Shown: positions 1 to 6,834 of the stretch, piece by piece | Numbering within the stretch: the stretch's first letter is position 1 | How the letters are laid out: every line of letters begins with the position of its first letter | Assembly: GCA_900770765.1 (NCBI GenBank) | Contig: CAAGLK010000030.1 | Span: 1 to 24,909, forward strand | DNA: 24,909 nucleotides | Origin: Helicobacteraceae bacterium | Lineage (GTDB): Bacteria > Campylobacterota > Campylobacteria > Campylobacterales > Helicobacteraceae | Direction of reading: 5' to 3' | Made by a program: the position numbers and the translations under genes | Notes under the pieces: model-generated | What the model saw: the letters and a program-made list of their open reading frames with translations, nothing else | What the model was told of the DNA's origin: nothing | The model's database searches: none

Positions 1-39
1 AAATTATTTTTTCTCTTAAAAAAAGTTAAAGATGTTTTA

Positions 40-73
40 TTTTTTTTTTTTTTTAAAAAGGGGGGGGGGGGGG
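40..73 (+). repeat. Tandem homopolymer tracts T15 (40-54), A5 (55-59), G14 (60-73)
   Basis: Fifteen T, five A and fourteen G follow each other directly. Poly-G tracts of this length are classic slipped-strand contingency loci in Campylobacter and Helicobacter, especially in surface-glycan genes. The exact lengths are the least reliable bases in the window and could be sequencing error. Confidence 0.85.
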
Positions 74-235
74 TGTTAAAACCCATCTCGCTTTAATCTT
101 TGCGCAATCGTTAAATAAAAAGCTCGGTCACTTACAAAAGGTAAGCTCCCTTGCACTTTGTTTAACAATTACACAAATATCTTTGCGATATGGATTTTCC
201 CAAGCAAAAAGCGTTTTAGGATTCCACTCACATTT

Positions 236-308
236 TGTCATTTTGAGCGTTAGTGAAAAATCTAATAATAACTACTTTTTTAGATACTTCGCTACGCCTA
301 GTATGACA
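236..308. repeat. Degenerate copy of the TGTCATnCTGAGC interspersed repeat
   Basis: The left arm TGTCATTTTGAGCG begins at 236 and the right arm, AGATACTTCGCT followed by CCTAGTATGACA, ends at 308. Together they make the imperfect inverted repeat seen in better-preserved form at 3266-3482, 23263-23383 and 24367-24439. Here it is eroded and read in a different frame (FVILSVSEKS) from the copies in the restriction genes. Confidence 0.65.
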
Positions 309-387
309 ATTTGCAAGTTAGCAATTTTGCGATTTCGCTTAAGCTACCTTATTTTTTGCTTAATGGAATCTAAAAATGCTCTTATGC

Positions 388-560
388 TGTCATTGCGAGA
401 CTTGCTAAAAGCAAGTCGTGGCAATCTAGACCTTAATAAAAATAAAGCATTAGAATTCTTTACTACACTTACAATGACAAAAAATAATGTGTGCCACGAT
501 TTACTGCGTAAGGCTTTTAATGATAAGTGGAGGGATTCTTGTAAAAACTCTCGCAATAAC
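388..560. repeat. Second repeat type, TGTCATTGCGAG...CTCGCAATAAC
   Basis: The left arm TGTCATTGCGAG (388-399) continues into a perfect 7-bp hairpin, GACTTGC (399-405) and GCAAGTC (411-417), then GTGGCAATCT. A degenerate inverted arm, CTCGCAATAAC, ends at 560, with GTGCCACGA lying between the arms. This is a different sequence family from the CTGAGC repeat but has the same long-hairpin layout. Nothing in it looks like a gene. Confidence 0.55.
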
Positions 561-640
561 AAGGCGGAGTATTTGCACTTCCGCCCACCACTACCTACAA
601 ACTACACATCGCACTCTGTCAGCTACACAAGGAGTGCGGC

Positions 641-1261
641 ATGAAAATAGCGATTCTAACTTCGCCTAATCAGTGGTTTATCCCCTATGCTAAAAAGCTA
701 CAAACACAAATTAAGGATTCCGCCCTATTTTTAGACCATACGCAAATAAGCGGCTTTGATGTGGTTTTTGTCCTCTCATATCATAAAATAATTCCGCAAA
801 TTTATTTAGATAAAAATAAGCTAAATTTAGTTATCCACGCCTCCGCACTTCCGCAAGGTAAAGGCTGGTCGCCGCTATTTTGGTAGATTTTAGAGGGCAA
901 AAGTGAGGTGGTTTTCACACTTTTTAGCGCGGATTCTAAGGCCGATAATGGCGATATTTATTTGCAAAAGACGCTATTTTTAAATGGCGGTGAATTATAT
1001 GAAGAATTAAGAGAAAAGCAAGCGGATATGTGCGTTAAACTATGCTTAGAATTCCTAGCTAAAAAGGATAAAATCAAGCCACAAAAGCAATGCGGAGCGG
1101 AGAGCTTCTACCCTAAGCGAACCGCAAAAGATAGTGAGCTAAATTTAAGCAAAACTTTAGAATCCCAATTTAATCTTTTAAGAATCTGCGATAATGAAAA
1201 CTTCCCAGCGTTTTTTTATAAAAATGGTAAAAAATATATTTTAAAAATTTATGAGAGCTAG
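641..1261 (+). pseudogene. Formyltransferase-family gene interrupted by one in-frame TAG
   Basis: ATG at 641 has AAGGAG at 629-634 and overlaps the preceding TGA. The frame reads MKIAILTSPNQWFIPYAKKL..., then VIHASALPQGKGWSPLFW, the HxSxLPxGKGWSP motif of formyltetrahydrofolate-dependent formyltransferases. It stops at TAG 884-886 and continues in the same frame as ILEGKSEVVFTLF and DNGDIY (the usual catalytic Asp region), ending SFYPKR...FFYKNGKKYILKI. As I recall the family, it has W-Q-I-L-E-G at the break, so one C-to-T change (CAG to TAG) explains it. The whole would be about 206 residues. Relatives act in bacterial sugar N-formylation or are annotated methionyl-tRNA formyltransferase-like; the substrate here is unknown. 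It could be a young pseudogene, a readthrough product or a base-calling error. Confidence 0.8.
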
Positions 1262-1292
1262 CTGCTATTAAGCAATTATCTAGCTTATTTTT
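1256..1292 (+). terminator. Probable terminator after the formyltransferase
   Basis: AGCTAG (1256-1261) pairs with CTAGCT (1280-1285), and TGCT/AGCA (1263-1266, 1271-1274) forms an inner stem. T-rich TATTTTTATT follows. It overlaps the gene's stop codon. Confidence 0.45.
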
Positions 1293-1396
1293 ATTCCTAT
1301 AAATTCCACAAAACTCACCGCAAAATTTACAAAACTACATTTTTATCTCCTTAAGATTCCACTTTGAATTTAAGAAATTTTTAAAAAAGGCTAAAA

Positions 1397-1519
1397 ATGA
1401 ATAAAATAAAAGAATTTTGGGATAAACAAGCATATGAATTTAGCGATAAAATCTATGCTACAAGCCCTGATTTAATCGCATTTGACAAACTTTTGATAAT
1501 CAACAAATGGCGATTTTAA
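1397..1519 (+). pseudogene. 40-codon remnant resembling a SAM-methyltransferase N-terminus
   Basis: ATG at 1397 follows AAAAAAGG at an ordinary Shine-Dalgarno distance. The peptide begins MNKIKEFWDKQAYEFSDKIY and ends LLIINKWRF before TAA at 1517-1519. The FWDKQAxxF opening is typical of class I SAM-dependent methyltransferases, which normally run past 200 residues, so only the start would be left. There is no SAM-binding glycine motif. The 3' end meets the stop of the oppositely oriented cluster (they overlap by about 4 bases), so the rest of the gene may have been lost when that cluster arrived. It could also be an unrelated small protein. Confidence 0.4.
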
Positions 1520-1857
1520 GATTCCGCCTCTTTAGATTCTAAAAACTCAATATAAACATAGGCTAAAACGCACTCATATTTTTTAAAATCCTTTAACATC
1601 GCTTCTAAAATCTTAATCCTCTGCTCATTTTCCTCCTCGCCTAAGAGTTCAAAAACTTCATCTAAACTTATAATTTTTTCAAAATTATCTGGCTTTGTAG
1701 GGTTATTTGTATCGCTTAGGATATAATAAAGCGTGTTTTTGCAAGGCACTTTTCCTAGCCTTTGCTTTTGTAGGATTCCTTCTCTTTTGTTTTTCTTAAA
1801 CTTTTCTAGCTCTTGCGTGCTTTTGAAGTAATACGCCGCTCCACACGCCTCTTTCAT
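1516..1857 (-). CDS. Hypothetical 113-aa protein coupled to the NYN-LOTUS gene
   Basis: I recognise no family. The protein is charged and soluble, with no membrane segment or signal peptide. It has a basic KFKKNKREGILQKQRLGK stretch near residues 19-36 and an acidic, helix-prone C-terminal half (ELLGEEENEQRIKILEAML). Its ATG overlaps the TGA of the upstream NYN gene by four bases (ATGA at 1857-1854), so translational coupling and joint function are likely. It is the last gene of the cluster led by a BcgI-like restriction enzyme. A partner, regulator or antitoxin-like role for the RNase is possible, but nothing in the sequence shows it. Confidence 0.75.
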   Translation of the reverse strand: MKEACGAAYYFKSTQELEKFKKNKREGILQKQRLGKVPCKNTLYYILSDTNNPTKPDNFEKIISLDEVFELLGEEENEQRIKILEAMLKDFKKYECVLAYVYIEFLESKEAES

Positions 1858-2633
1858 ACCGCGTCCTTTTTACACTCTGGCTTTATTCTAACTCTGCTAT
1901 TATCGCCAATTAATTCTAATTTTTTAAAATTTTTTAAAAATACGCTAAATTTGCCCGGCATCTCAAAGTCTTTATAAGTTTGCGAAATTAGCACTTTAAG
2001 TGCTCCTATGCCATTTTTACTAGGATTGTTTTGTAAATGCTCTATTATGAAGGCTTCCACTTGTGCTTTTGTGGTTTTTGTGCTGTTGCTTGGTGGGCTA
2101 AATAGGCTTTTTACGCTACTTTTAAGGCTTTGAAGTAGGCTTATTTTGCCGTGTTTTGTTTGTATTGTTTCTTTTACTTTTGGCTTTTGCTTGTCTTTTT
2201 CTTTTATCTCTTTTGACTCTTTTTTGGATTCTGCTAGATTATAAAACTCATCGCAAAACTCCTTTAACCCTTCATTTAAAGCACACACGATAACAAAAAC
2301 TCCAAGCTGCCTAGCCCTAATGCAAAGTGCGCTAAAGTTCTTATCATTACTAGCTATGCAAATGCACTCTGGGGATTTTGTCGCTATAAATTCCATCGCA
2401 TGCGCGCCTAGCATAAAGTCATTAAAGTTAGCTTTAAAGCCTGTGGTGTAGTTGTGAATAAGCTCTAAATTATGCGCTAAACTCACACTCCGCCACGCCT
2501 TAGCATCAATTATAGAAAAATCGCCAAAGACCTTTTTATGCGTAACCTGCCCCCTTTTTTCTAGCACTAAAAATAGTTTATCCATATAATTTGCCGAGAT
2601 ATTCTCCCCATCTATAAAAACCGCTATTTTCAT
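1854..2633 (-). CDS. NYN-domain putative RNase with C-terminal LOTUS (OST-HTH) domain
   Basis: Residues 1 to about 135 form a NYN (PIN-like, LabA/MARF1-type) nuclease domain. The strand MKIAVFIDGEN carries D8 and N11, NDFMLGAHAMEF carries D72, and ICIASNDKNF carries D97. These are the acidic positions that bind metal in the family. A Lys/Glu-rich linker (about 136-165) leads to a C-terminal domain at about 183-255 (AFIIEHL..., LISQTYKDFEMPGKFSVFLK..., VRIKP) that fits the LOTUS/OST-HTH RNA-binding fold. The ATG has a strong AAAGGAG site, and a TATAAT (2650-2655, minus strand) lies just upstream, so it may also be transcribed on its own. It lies 27 bases after the specificity-subunit gene and overlaps the next gene. 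An RNA target is inferred from the domains; a defence link is inferred only from position. Confidence 0.85.
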   Translation of the reverse strand: MKIAVFIDGENISANYMDKLFLVLEKRGQVTHKKVFGDFSIIDAKAWRSVSLAHNLELIHNYTTGFKANFNDFMLGAHAMEFIATKSPECICIASNDKNFSALCIRARQLGVFVIVCALNEGLKEFCDEFYNLAESKKESKEIKEKDKQKPKVKETIQTKHGKISLLQSLKSSVKSLFSPPSNSTKTTKAQVEAFIIEHLQNNPSKNGIGALKVLISQTYKDFEMPGKFSVFLKNFKKLELIGDNSRVRIKPECKKDAV

Positions 2634-2660
2634 AAATCTCCTTTGCTAAATTATAGCTTT

Positions 2661-4148
2661 TTAAGAGATATTTTGCACTACGCGTTTTGTCGCCTCTATA
2701 TTTTTATTAGCAAACTCCACTACGCCTTTGATTGTCTGCTTTTCTATGGCTTTTATAAAAGATTCCATAAAGTCAAAGGCGATTTTCTGGTCGCTTGTTA
2801 TGGGTAAATAGATTTTATGATTCACAAAAAGATTCTCAAAATCTCTAACAAGCCCTCTTAAAAAATGCTGGGAACTCTTATTAAACATAGAAATAAAATA
2901 AAGCGCGATTTTTGTGTTTAGCTCACCAAATTTTGGATATATCGTCTTGGTAAATTGCCCTGCATAAAAGTCTTTTTTCATATAGAAAAACTGCATCCCA
3001 AGCATCCCCACCGCTATGCTATTGCCCTTAATTTTATGCTCTTCGTCCAAGTATTCCACATATCCATTGATACCATTATTTAGGCAAGTTCTCGTAAAAT
3101 AAGGATACTCGCCATTTTCGCTAAATTCAAAAGAATCCTTATTTAATTGCGGATTTGACTTCACGCTAAACAACTCCCCTATTTTAAACTCCTTAAAAGT
3201 GATAGGAGGATTAGTTTTATACGCAGAGGCTTGTAGCCCCCCTTCCGCAGTTGCTGGGCTTACTTTGTCATTTTGCGATTCCACATTTTCACCCATTTTG
3301 TCATTTTGAGCCGTTTTGCCTACTTTGTCATGCTGAGCCATAAGCGAAGCATCTCTTATGGTAGATGTTTCGCTTTGGTGAGATGTTTCGCTTCGCTCAA
3401 CATGACAAAAGCTAGATACTTCGCTTCGCTCAGTATGACAAAAATGGGACTCAACATGACAAGGGGTGGACTCAGTATGACAAGGATTAGAATCTAGCTT
3501 TGCAACTAAATTTTCAAAAGTTTTTAACGCTTCCATTTCTTCTTCTGTTAGCTCATAATCGCTTAGGTTAGTTGCTTTTAAGTAAGCATTAAGCTCGGCG
3601 ATTCGCTGAGATTCTAGCTCGGCGATATAGCTTTCCATAAAGTCAAAGGCAAGGGTGCCATTTGCGTGTGTTGGGAGTTTGATTTTTTCGTTTTTGATTT
3701 TTGCCCATCCGCTTTTATTATTCCAATCGTATTTTGTTAAAACTTTTTGTATTACAGCAGTTAGATATAGATAACATTTTTCACCTAACTTCTGGTCGGT
3801 AAATTCCAACGCATAAGCATCTTGTAAAATCATAAATTCATTGCGTTGATAAAAGGCTGGTGCATCGCCATTTGCGGCGACTGAAATTACATTTTTTAAA
3901 ATGCTTTGCTTCTCTATCACGCTTTTATTTACATAACAAGAGATTCCATTATTTGTGCTTTGGCAAGTAATCGCTGGTAAATCAAATTCTTTAGTCGCTT
4001 CCTTTGGTAAATCGCCTTTATTAAATCTATATTTAAAAGGCGGAATATGCGTAAAAAGTTTCCCTATTTCATGCTCCATAAACTCGCCCCCATTTTCTTT
4101 AAATTTAGATTCTAAATTTTCTAAATTTGTAAAATGGGGGCTGCTCAA
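2661..4148 (-). CDS. Type I/BcgI-like restriction specificity (S/B) subunit with repeat-derived linker
   Basis: The protein gives sequence specificity to the adjacent restriction-methylation subunit. It has two similar halves: HEIGKLF...FDFMESYIAELESQRI (about 25-185) and FKIGELFSV...FDFMESFIKAIEKQTI (about 320-480). Each is a target-recognition domain followed by a helical arm, as in HsdS and BcgI B. Between them, residues about 222-295 are encoded by interspersed repeats (CHTERSEVSSFCHVERSETS, then SLMAQHDK). The longest frame starts at TTG 4148-4146, overlapping the previous TGA as TTGA. An ATG at residue 24 (MEHEIGKLF), preceded by GGGGGCGAG, is an equally sensible start because the first TRD begins there. 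At 495 aa it is longer than BcgI B, which I recall as about 340 aa, and the repeat block accounts for part of the excess. Confidence 0.88.
   Translation of the reverse strand: MSSPHFTNLENLESKFKENGGEFMEHEIGKLFTHIPPFKYRFNKGDLPKEATKEFDLPAITCQSTNNGISCYVNKSVIEKQSILKNVISVAANGDAPAFYQRNEFMILQDAYALEFTDQKLGEKCYLYLTAVIQKVLTKYDWNNKSGWAKIKNEKIKLPTHANGTLAFDFMESYIAELESQRIAELNAYLKATNLSDYELTEEEMEALKTFENLVAKLDSNPCHTESTPCHVESHFCHTERSEVSSFCHVERSETSHQSETSTIRDASLMAQHDKVGKTAQNDKMGENVESQNDKVSPATAEGGLQASAYKTNPPITFKEFKIGELFSVKSNPQLNKDSFEFSENGEYPYFTRTCLNNGINGYVEYLDEEHKIKGNSIAVGMLGMQFFYMKKDFYAGQFTKTIYPKFGELNTKIALYFISMFNKSSQHFLRGLVRDFENLFVNHKIYLPITSDQKIAFDFMESFIKAIEKQTIKGVVEFANKNIEATKRVVQNIS
3266..3482 (-). repeat. Block of CTGAGC-type interspersed repeats inside the S-subunit gene
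   Basis: TGTCAT-initiated and ATGACA-terminated arms occur repeatedly: TGTCATGCTGAGC near 3330, GCTCAACATGACA near 3400, GCTCAGTATGACA near 3430, and short arms CTCAACATGACA and CTCAGTATGACA near 3450-3482. The arms are inverted copies and would form long hairpins. On the coding strand the block is read as several CHTE/CHVE.SE(V/T)S and (A)QHDK/(A)QNDK peptides without a stop. Confidence 0.85.
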
Positions 4149-6271
4149 AAAGGGCTATTTGCTACCTCGCTTTGTCCTTTTAGAATCTGGCTTACTTCAA
4201 AGCTTAGATACTCACTCACGCATTTTTGAAAGTCCTCTAAGCGTGGCGTGGTGTCAATTGGCTTGTGGTGATTGTAGTTCCAGTCGTTACCCTCTAGTGA
4301 GATAGTAGCCTTTACCACTAAGCCGTTTTCCTCGCTATAAAAGTCAGTCTTTTTTTGTCTATTTAGGACTATGTCTATTACTTCTGCGTATCGCTCTGTT
4401 GCGTTATCTATGTTTTTTAAATTTATGCCGGATTTTTTGCGATTTTGCCTTGCGTAGCCATCATTACTAAAATCTATAAAAGTTACCATATTCTCTACAT
4501 TATGTGGAATCCCAACTTTAAAAAGATAAATAGCGGTTTGAACGCTTGACTTACCGATAAATAAATCAGTAGGCATTTTGATAGAAGCTATAAGCGTGGA
4601 GTGCTTTAAAATATCTTTTGCGAAGTCTTTTTGACCACTATCTTTTTCTTTTTTGTTACCATTACCGCTACCAGCGGAATCTTGGATTAGCACGGCTCCA
4701 TATTTTTCTTTATCGTTATTTTTCATTTTCAAAAACGCATCACGGGCAAATATTAGCCCCTTGCCCGGTTTAGAATAAGGTGGGTTTAGTAAAAATACAC
4801 TTGCAGGGAAAGGAGTATTTTTATTATCTCCTTGCTCGTAGATTCCGCTGTATTTGTCTAGTGAGCTTCTATTTAGCAAGTTTGTAGAGCCATCACCCAT
4901 TAAAATCATATTAAGCACTGCTAGAGTGTAAATCTCTGGCAAAATCTCTATACCTAATATTTGATTTAGCTTAATTTCTAAAATTTTGCGTTCTCTCTCT
5001 TGCGGTGAATTCTCGCTAGATTCCACATCTTCAATCATTAGCTTCATAGCACTTATCAAAAATCCGCCTGTGCCTGCCGCATAGTCCCACACATAGCTAT
5101 TTTTATTAACACGACAAAGTTTCGCCATAAACTCACACACATAGCGAGGCGTTAGCACGACATCATTTTCTTTATCAATAATAAAGCCCTCATAGCGCAA
5201 AATCACATTAAAAAGCCGCCCAGTAAAATCTAAATGCTTAGCATCTTTAAAGATAGGCACGATTTGATTTTTAATAATCGTATAAATATCTTTTAGCGGA
5301 CTTATGCCATTTTGTGCTTTGTATAAAAATTCATTTTTAAGTGGCGTTTCTACGAAGTTAAAAATTGTGGCAATTTTTTCCTTTGGGATATTTTTGGCTT
5401 CTAGGAATTCCTTTATTTTATTAGCGATTAAGACGCCATCATTTAATTGACTGCCATTATCGCTCCTTAGAGATTCTACTTCAAGCGGAGCTACATTATC
5501 AGCGCCAAGTGCTGCCATTATCATACCAGCGATTATTCTTACACGCTCAGAGGCTTGGATTTGAAAATTACGATTACCATAAATGCTTTGATTTAGATTT
5601 TTTAGGATTCTATCTATTTTATCCTCATAATTTAGCGTGATTTGTTCTTTATCATTATCGGTTAAATAAAGCTCATCTAGCTTTTTAAAAAATTCTTTTT
5701 TGTATTGCCCTTTTAAAAAACTTAAGTCGATGTAATCTGCTACTTTTTTAGGGAAGTTTAGATTCTTTTTGCTTAGATAATAAACTGCATAATCTATTTT
5801 TAAAATTTCATCATTTTCTTTATATCCGCTTATACCTATAGCCAAGCACTCTTTATAATTGCTTCCTTTCAAAATAGCATTTGCATAATGCACTGCACCA
5901 TTTAGGGCGTATTGTTTGATATTGCTAAAGTGTGGATTGCCTTTTTCATTTAGCATTTGGATTCTGTCGTATTCATCAAATTTTGCTAATTTATCTCTAG
6001 CACCTTTAACCTCTATCATCACAGGCAAATGGCGAGTATCAAGTGAGAGTAGCATTTTTATATCTGGGAAGTTTTTACCAGTGCCGCCACCTTTTGAAAA
6101 GTAATTTTCAAGTGCGGAATCTATTTGTGAATTTGTTTCATCGCTTTTATAAAAAAACTCTATTTTATTGTTTTCTAAATAACTCTTTATCTTTTGCTCG
6201 GTTTCTTCTTCATAAGACCTTACCTTTTGCTTTTTAATATTGTTTGTGCTTTTTATTTGCGATTTACCCAT
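4145..6271 (-). CDS. BcgI-like restriction-methylation (A) subunit: PD-ExK nuclease fused to N6-adenine methyltransferase
   Basis: One chain carries cleavage and adenine methylation. The N-terminal domain has FPD (D70) followed by VMIEVKG (E87, K89), a PD-(D/E)xK nuclease core. The HsdM-like methyltransferase has motif I VWDYAAGTGG (about 394-403) and motif IV FLLNPPYSKP (NPPY at about 496-499), the gamma-class m6A signature. At 708 aa it is near the length of BcgI A (about 640 as I recall). ATG at 6271 follows AAGGAAG, and a TATAAT lies 45 bases upstream. Its TGA overlaps the TTG of the specificity gene, as expected for an A2B-type complex. Such enzymes cut on both sides of a bipartite site; whether this one does is inference. 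Confidence 0.92.
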   Translation of the reverse strand: MGKSQIKSTNNIKKQKVRSYEEETEQKIKSYLENNKIEFFYKSDETNSQIDSALENYFSKGGGTGKNFPDIKMLLSLDTRHLPVMIEVKGARDKLAKFDEYDRIQMLNEKGNPHFSNIKQYALNGAVHYANAILKGSNYKECLAIGISGYKENDEILKIDYAVYYLSKKNLNFPKKVADYIDLSFLKGQYKKEFFKKLDELYLTDNDKEQITLNYEDKIDRILKNLNQSIYGNRNFQIQASERVRIIAGMIMAALGADNVAPLEVESLRSDNGSQLNDGVLIANKIKEFLEAKNIPKEKIATIFNFVETPLKNEFLYKAQNGISPLKDIYTIIKNQIVPIFKDAKHLDFTGRLFNVILRYEGFIIDKENDVVLTPRYVCEFMAKLCRVNKNSYVWDYAAGTGGFLISAMKLMIEDVESSENSPQERERKILEIKLNQILGIEILPEIYTLAVLNMILMGDGSTNLLNRSSLDKYSGIYEQGDNKNTPFPASVFLLNPPYSKPGKGLIFARDAFLKMKNNDKEKYGAVLIQDSAGSGNGNKKEKDSGQKDFAKDILKHSTLIASIKMPTDLFIGKSSVQTAIYLFKVGIPHNVENMVTFIDFSNDGYARQNRKKSGINLKNIDNATERYAEVIDIVLNRQKKTDFYSEENGLVVKATISLEGNDWNYNHHKPIDTTPRLEDFQKCVSEYLSFEVSQILKGQSEVANSPF

Positions 6272-6315
6272 TTTCTTCCTTTTGTAAGTTTTTATAAATT
6301 AAAGCGAAATCTTTT

Positions 6316-6321
6316 ATTATA
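6316..6321 (-). promoter_or_regulatory. Probable -10 box of the restriction operon
   Basis: TATAAT on the minus strand (in GATATAATAAAAG), about 45 bases before the ATG of the restriction subunit. No clear -35 is visible, which is usual for sigma-70 promoters in this phylum. Confidence 0.5.
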
Positions 6322-6377
6322 TCTAAAAGGCTTATGCTTTTAAAATTGATAAATAAAAATTTAGTGTTAGTGGAATC

Positions 6378-6396
6378 CTAGAAGCTAGGCTTCTAG
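6378..6396 (-). terminator. Hairpin at the thioredoxin stop codon
   Basis: Perfect 8-bp stem CTAGAAGC / GCTTCTAG with a 3-base loop, overlapping the TAG of the thioredoxin gene. The T-run after it on the minus strand is late and weak, so termination is only likely. Confidence 0.4.
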
Positions 6397-6702
6397 TGTG
6401 GTTTTAAGGGTGGTTTCAATTAGTGGCTTGGAGTTTGGCTCTACTAGTCTCTCACCGATTTCTTGCCCATTTTTATAAAAAATTAGCGTTGGGATTCTAC
6501 GAATATTTAAGGATTCTTTAAGCTCTGTTTCTTCATCGCTTTTTATTTCAAAAAACTTTACTTCCTTATATTCATTGGCTAAGAGTGTAATTATTGGCTC
6601 AATTTTACGACAATCAGGGCACCATGGAGCGCCTACAATCACTACGCATACACCATTTTTAATAGAATCTTTAAAATTTGCTTGTGTTAATTTTTCTAAC
6701 AT
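6385..6702 (-). CDS. Thioredoxin-family protein with CPDC active site
   Basis: A 105-residue cytoplasmic thioredoxin fold with no signal peptide. The active site is APWCPDCRK near residues 25-33, and the cis-proline loop is RRIPTLIF near 68-75. Classical thioredoxins have WCGPC; a CPDC site is what I recall for Helicobacter pylori Trx2, so this is probably the equivalent second thioredoxin that reduces protein disulfides or peroxidase partners. AAAGG lies upstream of the ATG. The gene is divergent from the chemoreceptor across about 130 bases and is probably transcribed alone. No thioredoxin reductase gene is in view. Confidence 0.88.
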   Translation of the reverse strand: MLEKLTQANFKDSIKNGVCVVIVGAPWCPDCRKIEPIITLLANEYKEVKFFEIKSDEETELKESLNIRRIPTLIFYKNGQEIGERLVEPNSKPLIETTLKTTLEA

Positions 6703-6800
6703 TTTTAACCTTTATTTTAAGATGAACTTATATTTTCTAAAATTTTACTTAAAAAATAGATAAAAATTATTAGTAAAAACTATTTTTAATCTTAAAACAA

Positions 6801-6806
6801 TATAAT
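6801..6806 (+). promoter_or_regulatory. Probable -10 box for the chemoreceptor gene
   Basis: TATAAT 29 bases upstream of the ATG, with a strong AAAGGAAAGG ribosome site at 6818-6827 between them. I see no convincing sigma-28 motif. Confidence 0.5.
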
Positions 6807-6834
6807 TACAAATTTTCAAAGGAAAGGTGTAATT

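Larger units (their letters stand above)
1..644 (+). pseudogene. Left-truncated, apparently phase-variable ORF switched off at a G14 tract
   Basis: Frame 1 is open from the window edge through the T15 and G14 tracts (ends ...FFFFFKKGGGGVLKPISL) and stops at TAA 94-96. A second frame, open from 57 to TGA 642-644, carries a plausible non-repetitive protein stretch at about 75-230 (for example KTHLALIFAQSLNKKLG and KVSSLALCLTITQISLRYGF). One G more (G15) or two fewer (G12) would join the edge frame to it. After about 231 the frame runs through interspersed repeats. The last part, EYLHFRPPLPTNYTSHSV, is again non-repeat and ends in TGA overlapping the next ATG (ATGA), as in coupled genes. I do not recognise the family. 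The position beside a formyltransferase suggests a flagellin or surface glycosylation gene, which is inference. Part of the long frame may be open by chance because repeats dominate it. Confidence 0.4.

Noticed and set aside
1..86. Minus-strand frame from ATG at 86 through poly-C and poly-A to the left edge
   Set aside because: It encodes only Pro and Lys runs with no ribosome site; the plus-strand frames explain the tracts better.
344..562. Minus-strand 72-codon frame
   Set aside because: Lies entirely in degenerate repeats, has no plausible ribosome site and gives repeat-derived peptide.
3266..3482. CRISPR-like array because of repeated arms
   Set aside because: Arms alternate in orientation, have no uniform spacers, lie in a coding frame and have no cas genes nearby.
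3273..3497. Plus-strand 74-codon frame in the S-subunit gene
   Set aside because: It is the other-strand reading of the hairpin repeats (SLNMT/RYFASLSMT peptides), not a gene.
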